Below, piece after piece: positions 17,183-25,098 of a stretch of 64,000 nt of DNA (position 1 is its first letter; each line of letters begins with the position of its first letter). The notes beneath the pieces are model-generated. The model was not told the DNA's origin. It saw only the letters and a list, made by a program, of their open reading frames with translations, and searched no databases. The DNA comes from an uncultured Ruminococcus sp. Its GTDB lineage: Bacteria; Bacillota; Clostridia; Oscillospirales; Ruminococcaceae. The position numbers and the translations under genes were made by a program. Location of the stretch: the NCBI GenBank assembly GCA_946413815.1, contig CAMKMD010000013.1:1-64000 (forward strand). The letters are read 5' to 3'.

Positions 17183-18722
17183 TTTCCTCCCTGATATTAC
17201 ATTCAGCGACTTCATATACCCTAAATCCGCCGTCGAATTTTGCCAAAGGATAGTCATTACGCAGCTTCTCTGCCGCTCTTCTTATGCGTTCCTTTCCTAT
17301 CTCGCAGATATTCGTATATCCGCGGCGGTAAAGCTCGGAATCCTGAGGGCATTCCTCCCGCAGTTGTACAAGAATGAATCTGCGGTGACCATCGTCCTCT
17401 GCATTCATCTTCATGACTGCATGGGCAGTGGTAGCGCTGCCAGAGAAGAAATCAAGAACTATATCATCTTCTCGGCATATAAATCCCGCAAGATACTCTA
17501 TTAGCTCTACCGGCTTCGGGTAATCAAATACTTTCAGGCCTTCAAACAGAGCCGTGAGTGCCTTGCCGGCCTGCTCTGTGGTATCAACTCCGACCTCCTT
17601 GTTTATCAGATTCGGCGGCACCTCAGGTTCATACTCCCGGCGTTCATAGGAGGGAGAGAATGCTCTTGTGCGTATAGATACCTTTGTCCCGGAAGCCAGT
17701 TCGGAATCAAGCTTTTCCTGACTCCATTTGAACTTCGCCTTCAGACGGAATGCGTTGACAAAATAACCGCTTTCTACGGTAACATCATCAAGCAGCTCAA
17801 TCTCGTATCGGTCGGTGCCGTATCTGCCCGCACGGTAGATGCCGTTTTCCATACCTGTATCGATCTTTCCTCCGGGAAATCTCAGGGTTGCCATGCGGTT
17901 CGTTTGATTCAGCAGACCGTTGCTGCTGTGGCTTGTCTTGTGGACGCCCTTGTATCTGACATTGCTTTTATTCTTCTCATAGCAGAGGATGTACTCTATG
18001 TTTTTCTTGATCTTCCTTGAAAGATTGGGCGGTGTTGCACTCTTGTACCAGTTCCACTGACCTACGAAATTTGAAGGCATGAATACCTGATCACAGAGCT
18101 TTTTCAGGTTCTCCACCTCGTTGTCATCGATGCTTATGAAAATAGCACCGTCATCAGCGAGAAGCTCTCTTGCAGCGATTAGCCTCGGATACATAAGGTT
18201 CAGCCAGTTGGTATGGTATCTTGCCCCCTCCTGATTATTTCTCTGAAGCTGGCTGTCTTCGCTGCTGTCACCGGAGAGTGCGGCGAGCTCGGCAGCAGAC
18301 ATTGTGAAGCGGTCACGGAATATCATATCTGAGCCTGTGTTATAAGGAGGATCTATGTAGATAACTCTTATCTTTCCGGCATACTTCTCTTTAAGAAGCT
18401 TTAAAGCTTCAAGATTATCACCCTCGATATAGATGTTCTCTGTTGTATCAGGCTCTGAGCTCTCATCTCTCAGAAAACGGAGTGCTGTACCGGTAGGAGG
18501 AGTCTCAGCTTCTTTCCGTGCAGCGTTCTTGCCCGCCCAGGTGAAGCAGTATTCTTCCGGATCGTTCTGAGGAGTACCGCCTACAGCCTCTATAAGAGTA
18601 TCGAAATCTATATTACCATTCTCACAGGCCTCAGGGAACAGCTCCCTGATAAAACTGAAAAACTTCTCTGTCCTTTCGTCTGAACCATGCTTTGCTTTCC
18701 TGTTCGACTTGTTCTTTGCCAT
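17163..18722 (-). CDS. Adenine-specific DNA methyltransferase, type III Mod-like (beta class)
   Basis: 519 residues. The DPPYNTGSD motif (residues 124-132) precedes the cofactor motif DFFSGSATT (424-432), the beta-class order of type III Mod and related N6-adenine methyltransferases. The N-terminal segment (FTWAGKNAARKEA, then IYIEGDNLEALKLLKEKY) is typical of Mod proteins. The frame stops shortly after FRVYEVAECNI, whereas type III Mod proteins normally continue much further, so the region used for Res contact appears absent. No Res helicase is nearby; instead a small nuclease-like gene overlaps the end. GGAGGAGA precedes the ATG. The recognition sequence cannot be inferred. Confidence 0.9.
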   Translation of the reverse strand: MAKNKSNRKAKHGSDERTEKFFSFIRELFPEACENGNIDFDTLIEAVGGTPQNDPEEYCFTWAGKNAARKEAETPPTGTALRFLRDESSEPDTTENIYIEGDNLEALKLLKEKYAGKIRVIYIDPPYNTGSDMIFRDRFTMSAAELAALSGDSSEDSQLQRNNQEGARYHTNWLNLMYPRLIAARELLADDGAIFISIDDNEVENLKKLCDQVFMPSNFVGQWNWYKSATPPNLSRKIKKNIEYILCYEKNKSNVRYKGVHKTSHSSNGLLNQTNRMATLRFPGGKIDTGMENGIYRAGRYGTDRYEIELLDDVTVESGYFVNAFRLKAKFKWSQEKLDSELASGTKVSIRTRAFSPSYERREYEPEVPPNLINKEVGVDTTEQAGKALTALFEGLKVFDYPKPVELIEYLAGFICREDDIVLDFFSGSATTAHAVMKMNAEDDGHRRFILVQLREECPQDSELYRRGYTNICEIGKERIRRAAEKLRNDYPLAKFDGGFRVYEVAECNIREENDEILR

Positions 18723-18831
18723 GCGTTCTCCTCCGTTTCGTTAATAACTGATAATATTATACCACAATTGCCGTTCAAAATCAAGAAAAACAGGAAGTCT
18801 GGCCGATTTGTGACTTTCTCTGATAAAATAC

Positions 18832-18860
18832 TTGCATTTGCTATAGAATTATTATATAAT
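18832..18860 (+). promoter_or_regulatory. Promoter of cysK
   Basis: TTGCAT (18832-18837), 17 bases, TATAAT (18855-18860), followed by AAGGAGAT before the ATG at 18892. Confidence 0.8.
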
Positions 18861-18891
18861 AGAATAAGATTGTATTTAAGGAGATATATTC

Positions 18892-19821
18892 ATGATCTAT
18901 GAAAACGTACTCGAAGCTATCGGTCACACTCCGATAATTAAGCTGAATAAAATGAATAAGCCCGGGAATGCCGACGTTCTTGTAAAGTTTGAGGGCCTTA
19001 ATGTCGGAGGATCTATCAAGACGAGAACCGCATACAATATGATCCGTCATGCCGAGAAAGAGGGCAAGATCAAAGAGGATACGATAATCGTTGAGCCTAC
19101 CAGCGGAAATCAGGGCATCGGGCTTGCTCTTGTCGGTGCTGTAAGAGGCTACAGGACCATCATTATCATGCCGGACTCAGTAAGTGAAGAGCGCCGCAAG
19201 CTTGTCAGACACTATGGTGCGGAGGTGATCCTTATCCATGATGCCGGAGATATTGGAGCTTGCATCGAAGAATGCCTTAATACTGCTATGCGCATGGCAG
19301 AGGAGGATGAAAGGGTATTCGTCCCACAGCAGTTTACCAATCGCCATAATATAGGCGCTCATAAGTACCATACAGCGCTTGAGATACTTGAACAGACCGC
19401 AGTAAGTATTGACGGCTTCTGTTCAGGTATAGGCACAGGCGGAACTATTACCGGTATCGGTGAGGCGCTTAAGGCTCAGTATCCTGATATGGAGATATGG
19501 GCAGTAGAACCGGAGAATGCAGCAATACTTGCAGGCGGCAACATCGGTACCCATCTTCAGATGGGCATAGGCGACGGTATTATCCCTGAGATACTCAACC
19601 GCAGCATCTACGACCATATCTGCATCGTTACAGACGAGGAAGCGATACAGACAGCCAAGGATCTTGCCCGCCTTGAAGGCATCATGTGCGGTATATCAAG
19701 CGGCACGAATGTTGCAGCAGCTCTCAAAATGGCCGAGAAGCTCGGTGAAGGAAAGACTGTTGTAACCATACTGCCCGATACAGCAGAAAGATACTTCTCT
19801 ACACCTTTATTTGATGACTGA
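18892..19821 (+). CDS. cysK: Cysteine synthase (O-acetylserine sulfhydrylase)
   Basis: Makes cysteine from O-acetylserine and sulfide with pyridoxal phosphate. 309 residues. The cofactor lysine is K43 in GGSIKTRTA, followed by EPTSGNQGIGLA (substrate loop) and GTGGTITG (phosphate-binding loop). It has its own promoter and a terminator immediately after, so it is probably monocistronic. The close cystathionine beta-synthase branch cannot be excluded, but there is no regulatory domain and the length is that of CysK. Confidence 0.93.
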   Translation: MIYENVLEAIGHTPIIKLNKMNKPGNADVLVKFEGLNVGGSIKTRTAYNMIRHAEKEGKIKEDTIIVEPTSGNQGIGLALVGAVRGYRTIIIMPDSVSEERRKLVRHYGAEVILIHDAGDIGACIEECLNTAMRMAEEDERVFVPQQFTNRHNIGAHKYHTALEILEQTAVSIDGFCSGIGTGGTITGIGEALKAQYPDMEIWAVEPENAAILAGGNIGTHLQMGIGDGIIPEILNRSIYDHICIVTDEEAIQTAKDLARLEGIMCGISSGTNVAAALKMAEKLGEGKTVVTILPDTAERYFSTPLFDD

Positions 19822-19828
19822 TATGATC

Positions 19829-19856
19829 AAAGCCCTGACAACTGTGCCAGGGCTTT
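19829..19856. terminator. Terminator between cysK and the SpoU gene
   Basis: AAAGCCCTG pairs with CAGGGCTTT around a 10-base loop. Flanking T-runs are short, so efficiency is uncertain; position between convergent genes supports the call. Confidence 0.7.
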
Positions 19857-19860
19857 GCTA

Positions 19861-20691
19861 TTATCTGTTTCTTTTCCTGAGCTGCCAGAAGGCTACTGCG
19901 CTTGAAGCTGCAACATTCAGCGAATCAACATCATTGAACATTGGTATATATACAGTGTAATCTGCCTTGTCAATAGTAGTTCTGTCAAGACCGTATCCCT
20001 CATTTCCGAGGATAACAGCAAGCCGTTCTTCTGATGTGAGTCTTGAATCATCTATACCTACACTGTCCTGTATAAGAGCCATAGCTGCAGACGAGAAACC
20101 GAGAGCTTTAAGTTTTCCGGTGTCAGCAAGTGATGTCCCGGTAAATGTCCATGGTATCTGAAACACCGTCCCCATGCTTACTCTTGAAGATCTTCTGTAC
20201 AGCGGGTCACAGCAGTTATCCGTCAGCAGCACCGCCTCCATGCCGAGGGCTGCAGCAGACCTGAAAACAGCACCGATATTTGTGGGATTAGTAACGTTTT
20301 CCAGTACGGTGATCCTGCTCTTGCCTATGACTATATCCTCCGGAGCAGGAAGGATCTTTCTTTTCATAGCGCAGAGCGCACCGCGTATTAGTTTGAAACC
20401 TGTGATATCAACGATATTCGCTTCATCCCCAATAAATACTGGTACTCCTTGAATCCTTTGCAGTATACCGGCAGCCTCACCTGTAACGTGATCCGGATAC
20501 ATAAGAAATGATATCGGCTCGTATCCGCCGGCTAAGGCACGTTCGATTACCTTAGGACTTTCTGCAATAAAGAGGCCGGGTTCCGGCTCGTAATAATGAA
20601 GAAGCTGCGGTTCAGAGCTGCAGGAATATACACGAAGCTCCTCGGGAAGGTTTGTCCTGTCCAGGCTTGAAACAGATATGAGTTCTGGCAT
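19861..20691 (-). CDS. SpoU/TrmH-family RNA 2'-O-methyltransferase
   Basis: 276 residues from the ATG at 20691, with GGAGT seven bases upstream; the open frame continues to 20814 but lacks a ribosome site and crosses the promoter. The C-terminal half holds the knotted SPOUT motifs: ENVTNPTNIGAVFRSA, ILGNEGYGL and YIPMFNDVDSLNVAASSAVA. The N-terminal part is a substrate-binding domain. It should methylate ribose in rRNA or tRNA; the target nucleotide cannot be assigned from sequence. Single gene with its own promoter. Confidence 0.9.
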   Translation of the reverse strand: MPELISVSSLDRTNLPEELRVYSCSSEPQLLHYYEPEPGLFIAESPKVIERALAGGYEPISFLMYPDHVTGEAAGILQRIQGVPVFIGDEANIVDITGFKLIRGALCAMKRKILPAPEDIVIGKSRITVLENVTNPTNIGAVFRSAAALGMEAVLLTDNCCDPLYRRSSRVSMGTVFQIPWTFTGTSLADTGKLKALGFSSAAMALIQDSVGIDDSRLTSEERLAVILGNEGYGLDRTTIDKADYTVYIPMFNDVDSLNVAASSAVAFWQLRKRNR

Positions 20692-20722
20692 AATACTACT
20701 CCGTTCATGATTGATTATTCTC

Positions 20723-20751
20723 ATTATACGACAAGTGGAGCGGAAAGTCAA
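20723..20751 (-). promoter_or_regulatory. Promoter of the SpoU methyltransferase gene
   Basis: In transcript sense TTGACT, 17 bases, TATAAT (20728-20723), 32 bases before the chosen start codon. Confidence 0.85.
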
Positions 20752-20822
20752 ACCTGTCAGAAGACCATGCCTTTTCTTATACGCAGCGTCATATATAATT
20801 ATAGAAACCTTCAAAATAGGGG

Positions 20823-20851
20823 TTGAAATGTTATATTTTTTATGTTAGAAT
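20823..20851 (+). promoter_or_regulatory. Promoter of the three-repeat dockerin protein
   Basis: TTGAAA (20823-20828), 17 bases, TAGAAT (20846-20851), about 40 bases before the start codon. Confidence 0.65.
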
Positions 20852-20891
20852 ATGTGTACAGGGATTCCTGAAACGAAAAGGAGCTGATTAT

Positions 20892-22910
20892 ATGAAAAGA
20901 TTTACTTCACTACTTACAGCAGCTGCAATCGTGCTTTCTCCTGCACTGTCATCCCCACTTATCGATGCCTCAGCAGAACTTGGCGGTTTTGCTTCGGCCG
21001 GATCATTCTATGATATGGGTTTTGATTTTAAACCCGGACTCTGGTCAATGAGGGTTAATAAGCCCGGAACGCAGGAACAGACTGGCTATCTAGTACTGAA
21101 TGAAGATGACAGCGGCAAGGTCATCGAGTCTGGTCGCGGTGATTCATACCGTATCATCCTTTCCAGAATGGGCGATGTTGCCAATCTCAGGTATGAAGGC
21201 GGCGATGAAACATTCTTCTACGATGTGACTGATAAGGGAAAAGACAGCTATGAACTGAAACTCCGCGATGACAATCTGACGATCACAATGAAGCTCATGG
21301 ATCCTGATGAACGTGAAAATGCTCTGGTTCTGCACACACTTGACGAGCTTGGCAATCTTGCTTTTCAGTATTACAAAAATACACATGATGGCTATACCCC
21401 CTATGGCGTGAATTCGTACACAGATGATGACGGAATGGCCTGTATCCAGCTGTGCGAAGAAGAGGATGATCATCGTGTCGTAGTAGAAGCATACTGTGTT
21501 GATCCGAGAAACTGTGCCGGTCAGGATATCGCTGGTAACTACATAGATATCAGAACGGTATGCGCACCGGATTCCTTCCTCAGGCCGGGTATATGGCTTG
21601 CTGAATCGGAGGGCTACAAGTACGCGCCGACCTATTACTTCTTCTACGAGAACAACGCTGAAGGTACTATGATGGATCAGCATACCGGTCAGATGACTGT
21701 GTTCAGGTACACAGCTGAGAACAGCAAGCTTACTATTGATACTGATGGTTACGGTCTTGACGGAGTATATGATATAGAGAAATTCAGTGACTCTATCTTC
21801 TTTGCTGCAGATGCAGACGGTTCGGTGCAGACCTTCTCCTATATCGGGTATGATTTCAATAACGGGAAAAGGATATACAGCGACAGGGAAATCGGCAATA
21901 TGATGGAGAATATCTGTGCAGATGTTTGCGGAACTCTGCCGCAGAATGTTGATGTTCTGATGACTGATACAGGTTTCGTTAATGCCAGCGCTTATGATAT
22001 AATTGATGATAAGGTATCTCCCGTGGGACATCTTAGTGTTGACCGTTTTTCCGGATGGGCATATGCTGATGACGGTTCGCGTGTCAGGGTCTCCGATTAT
22101 CTTGATGATCCGGCAGTTATACGCTATGGTGTATGGGAGACCTACGACACACTTAACACCAATTTCAAGCATGGTTACCTTGTAATAAATGACGATCACA
22201 CCGGACATATGATAGATGGCGCGGCAGGTGTTGTAAGGGATATCAATTGGGTGAGAACAGGCAATACCTGCTCCTTCAAGGATAAGCAGACAAATAAGGA
22301 GATCCCGATGTATATCAGTGTAGCAGGCAACAGAATGACTCTTTCTTATACTGATGGTGACGGAGATTCTGTCAAGCTGAGTTATCTCGGAAACATAAGC
22401 TACAAGAATTTCAATTTTCATGGTTATGAAGAGCTTACCTACTTTGCTAATGAGCATTACCGCAGCATGACAGGATATAAGGGTGAGATCTTCAATACAG
22501 TTGATCATGCTGATGATCATTTCTTTAATCTTGAGATCATAGCTGACGGCAAGACAGCTGAAACACTATATATTGACAAGTTCTCCGGCCTTGCAAGGCT
22601 TTCGGACGGAACACTGATCAACGTGCTTGAGAGCCCTGAGAAGGAGTCATCTTCAAAGCTCGGCGATATCAACGGAGATTCTCTCATAGACTCAGCTGAT
22701 GCATCTGAGGTACTTGCGATCTACGCAAATGCTTCAACAGGCGGTACAGCCGAAGCTGACAAGGAAAAGAACACTTCCGCAGATGTAAATAAGGACAGCC
22801 TTGTCGATTCAAACGACGCTTCCCTTATACTTTCCTATTACGCCTATGTTTCCACATCATCAGGCGATGAAGCGGAGGATCTGGAAACTTTCATATCAGC
22901 CAATGGTTGA
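20892..22910 (+). CDS. Secreted dockerin protein with three internal repeats, function unknown
   Basis: 672 residues from the ATG at 20892 (AAAAGGAG upstream). A signal peptide covers about residues 1-28 (MKRFTSLLTAAAIVLSPALS). The central 570 residues contain three related units of about 90-110 residues, each opening with a Gly-Val/Leu-Trp motif (PGLWSM, PGIWLA, YGVWET) and ending in YxG. Units 1 and 3 share YLVxNxDxxGxxI. Two shorter units carry LxVDRFSGWAYADDG and LYIDKFSGLARLSDG. The last 65 residues are a dockerin with two calcium loops (DINGDSLIDSADAS and DVNKDSLVDSNDAS). It should dock to a cell-surface scaffoldin. No catalytic family is recognisable; a binding or lipocalin-like fold is speculation. 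Confidence 0.85.
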   Translation: MKRFTSLLTAAAIVLSPALSSPLIDASAELGGFASAGSFYDMGFDFKPGLWSMRVNKPGTQEQTGYLVLNEDDSGKVIESGRGDSYRIILSRMGDVANLRYEGGDETFFYDVTDKGKDSYELKLRDDNLTITMKLMDPDERENALVLHTLDELGNLAFQYYKNTHDGYTPYGVNSYTDDDGMACIQLCEEEDDHRVVVEAYCVDPRNCAGQDIAGNYIDIRTVCAPDSFLRPGIWLAESEGYKYAPTYYFFYENNAEGTMMDQHTGQMTVFRYTAENSKLTIDTDGYGLDGVYDIEKFSDSIFFAADADGSVQTFSYIGYDFNNGKRIYSDREIGNMMENICADVCGTLPQNVDVLMTDTGFVNASAYDIIDDKVSPVGHLSVDRFSGWAYADDGSRVRVSDYLDDPAVIRYGVWETYDTLNTNFKHGYLVINDDHTGHMIDGAAGVVRDINWVRTGNTCSFKDKQTNKEIPMYISVAGNRMTLSYTDGDGDSVKLSYLGNISYKNFNFHGYEELTYFANEHYRSMTGYKGEIFNTVDHADDHFFNLEIIADGKTAETLYIDKFSGLARLSDGTLINVLESPEKESSSKLGDINGDSLIDSADASEVLAIYANASTGGTAEADKEKNTSADVNKDSLVDSNDASLILSYYAYVSTSSGDEAEDLETFISANG

Positions 22911-22929
22911 TTGATTAAATAAACTTAAT

Positions 22930-23004
22930 AAAGCCCTCCTGTATTGACTTTTACTGTTTAAAGTGATATACTTTCAGATGTAAAAGACATTGAAGGAGGG
23001 CTTT
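22930..23004 (+). repeat. Inverted repeat enclosing the tyrA promoter and covering its ribosome site
   Basis: AAAGCCCTCCT (22930-22940) is perfectly complementary to AGGAGGGCTTT (22994-23004), which is the ribosome-binding site of the next gene and runs into a T-tract. Read-through RNA from the dockerin gene could form an 11-bp stem that resembles a terminator and hides the Shine-Dalgarno sequence, whereas RNA from the internal promoter lacks the left arm. Confidence 0.6.
22944..22972 (+). promoter_or_regulatory. Promoter of the prephenate dehydrogenase gene
   Basis: TTGACT (22944-22949), 17 bases, TATACT (22967-22972). It lies inside the loop of a long inverted repeat. Confidence 0.8.
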
Positions 23005-23007
23005 TTT

Positions 23008-23859
23008 ATGAATATTCTTGTAGTAGGACTTGGCCTGATAGGCGGCTCAGTATGTAAAGCTTTAAAAAAATACACCACCCATTTTGTAGCGGGCAGTGAT
23101 ATCAATAAGGATATAGAATTTGCTGCGCTTCGGGATGTAGCTATGGACGAGGCATTCACCGGTGATTATTCCGGATTTGATCTGATAATAATGGCACTTT
23201 TCCCTGATGCTACTGAAGCGTACCTCAGAGAGAACATCTCAAAGATGCCGAAAACTGCGCTGCTTACTGATGTGTGCGGCATCAAGGGGGATTTTTCACG
23301 AAGGCTCCGCGACCTTGCGGCTGGAAACGGACTTCGTTATATAGGCATCCATCCTATGGCGGGCAAGGAATTCGGAGGTTATCATAACAGCAGTGCAGAT
23401 CTGTTTCAGAAAGCCAACTTTATTATCGCACCTCATGAAGGCGCTGCTGAGGAGGATATAGAAGCACTTCGTATTATATCTTCTGAGATAGGAGCAGGCA
23501 AGATAGTAGTTACATCTCCCGAGAATCACGACAAAATGATAGCCTATACTTCCCAGCTTGCTCATATTGTATCAAGCGCATATGTCAAAAGTCCGGAGCT
23601 CGGTCTTGAATGCGGATTCAGCGGCGGCAGCTTTCAGGATATGACACGTATAGCTACCATGAACGAACGTATGTGGACAGACCTCTTTATGCAGAACAGG
23701 GAAAATCTGATCTTTGAGCTTGATACACTTATAGAGAACCTGAATAAATACAGTGAGGCTCTGAGAAATGCCGACAGTGACGAGATGCTCCGCCTAATTG
23801 CCGAGGGAAGACAGCTCAAAGAGGACAACCTCCGTCACAGAGTCGGCCAGCCTAACTGA
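23008..23859 (+). CDS. tyrA: Prephenate dehydrogenase
   Basis: Oxidative decarboxylation of prephenate to 4-hydroxyphenylpyruvate on the way to tyrosine. 283 residues from the ATG at 23008 (AAGGAGGG eight bases upstream). GLGLIGGSVCKAL is the NAD(P) loop; GIHPMAGKEFGGY and the SQLAHIVSSA segment with the catalytic His region match the family. No ACT domain, so it is the short type. It depends on chorismate made by the aro genes 18 kb away. Its last 8 bases overlap the convergent RluA-type gene. Confidence 0.93.
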   Translation: MNILVVGLGLIGGSVCKALKKYTTHFVAGSDINKDIEFAALRDVAMDEAFTGDYSGFDLIIMALFPDATEAYLRENISKMPKTALLTDVCGIKGDFSRRLRDLAAGNGLRYIGIHPMAGKEFGGYHNSSADLFQKANFIIAPHEGAAEEDIEALRIISSEIGAGKIVVTSPENHDKMIAYTSQLAHIVSSAYVKSPELGLECGFSGGSFQDMTRIATMNERMWTDLFMQNRENLIFELDTLIENLNKYSEALRNADSDEMLRLIAEGRQLKEDNLRHRVGQPN

Positions 23860-24802
23860 ACCTCTTTTCAAATTCCTGCTGAGGGGCATGAATACTCAGC
23901 CTGTTAAGATAAGCGAGAGGCGAATCATCCGGCATAGAGAAAGAAAGACCGCAGGCACATAGCAGCTGCCTGTAAACGCCGTACTTCTTGTTTGCTGCTA
24001 TATTTCCATATTTTCCGTCACCAAGGAGGGGCGCTCCTATGTGCGCCATATGTGCTCGGATCTGATGAGTTCTGCCGGTGTACAGGGTTATCTCGAGAAG
24101 GCACTGTCCGTTGGATGCCTCCGAGATCACCTTGTACCCGGTTTTTATTTCCTTGAAACCTTCAGCAGGGGAATCGGATATGCGTACAATGTTTCTGCCG
24201 TCATCCTTTTTATGCCATGCAGTGATGACAGCTTCATTTTCCGGAGGCGGGCAAACCGTTACACACCTGTAGATCTTATGTATAAGTCCGTCGCGTATAG
24301 CGGAATTGATCTCCCTGAGTGCTTCAGCATTTTTTGCAGCTATCATCAGTCCGGCGGTATTTCTGTCAAGTCTGTTGCACAGAGCAGGGGAGAAGGAGTT
24401 TTCTTTATCTGGGTGGTACTCTCCCTTGTTAAAGAGGTATAGCTTTATCCTGTCTATCATAGTGTCGCTCTGACTTCCGCTTCCGGAATGCGGATCCACT
24501 CCGACAGGCTTGAATACAGCAATAATATTATCATCCTCGTATACTACATCTATAATCTCTGATGCAGTTCTGAATGTTGTATCAGGTGTCTTTGCGGATG
24601 AAAGATCATCCTTCACATAAACTATTACAATGTCGCCCGCGTTGAGCTTGTCAGAAATATCACAGCGTTTGCCGTTTATCTTTATGTCTTTTTTTCTTAT
24701 GAGCCTGTACATCAGGCTTTTCGGCATATCAGGCATGGCTTTTGAAAGAAACTTATCTATGCGCTGGCCTGCGTCGTTCTGATTAATCATGAATTCTCTC
24801 AT
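23852..24802 (-). CDS. RluA/RluD-family pseudouridine synthase
   Basis: 316 residues. An S4 RNA-binding domain is at the N-terminus (RIDKFLSKAMPDMPKSLMYR) and the catalytic domain carries NRLDRNTAGLMI with the invariant Asp146, then TGRTHQIRAHMAHIGAPLLGD. It should isomerise uridines in rRNA or tRNA; RluD, RluC or a paralogue cannot be told apart here. AAGGAAC precedes the ATG. No separate terminator lies between it and the convergent tyrA because the genes overlap by 8 bases. Confidence 0.93.
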   Translation of the reverse strand: MREFMINQNDAGQRIDKFLSKAMPDMPKSLMYRLIRKKDIKINGKRCDISDKLNAGDIVIVYVKDDLSSAKTPDTTFRTASEIIDVVYEDDNIIAVFKPVGVDPHSGSGSQSDTMIDRIKLYLFNKGEYHPDKENSFSPALCNRLDRNTAGLMIAAKNAEALREINSAIRDGLIHKIYRCVTVCPPPENEAVITAWHKKDDGRNIVRISDSPAEGFKEIKTGYKVISEASNGQCLLEITLYTGRTHQIRAHMAHIGAPLLGDGKYGNIAANKKYGVYRQLLCACGLSFSMPDDSPLAYLNRLSIHAPQQEFEKRFS

Positions 24803-24977
24803 ATTTTGTTCCTTACTTACAAATTATCGGCGGTTCCATTGTCTATAATGACGATATGACAGCAGATTTGATTAAAAAATGTTGAAAAGATGATCTATTT
24901 TAGACAAATTCTTTGAACAAATTTGGTGCGAATCTACGATTTTTCAGAGAGATAGACTGAATATCAAACGCAGATTC

Positions 24978-25006
24978 TTGACATTTTGTAACCGTTATGT
25001 TATAAT
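24978..25006 (+). promoter_or_regulatory. Consensus promoter of the GH25 gene
   Basis: TTGACA (24978-24983), 17 bases, TATAAT (25001-25006). A 7-bp hairpin (GTCAGTG 25018-25024 with CACTGAC 25040-25046) begins near the expected transcript start. The gap back to 24803 is AT-rich with nothing else seen. Confidence 0.9.
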
Positions 25007-25098
25007 TTCTATAGTCAGTCAGTGCTTAAGTAAAAAAGTCACTGACGACAGAAGAAAATGATATGCAATGTTATTTAGCAAAAGGAGTGAAGAAAACC

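Noticed and set aside
16625-18722. Complete type III restriction-modification system
   Set aside because: No Res helicase-nuclease gene is present on either side; only a Mod-like gene and a small nuclease-like gene.
21144-22520. 458-residue minus-strand frame inside the dockerin protein gene
   Set aside because: Long, but antisense to a gene with signal peptide, repeats and dockerin; Cys/Ile/His-rich composition is typical of a shadow frame.
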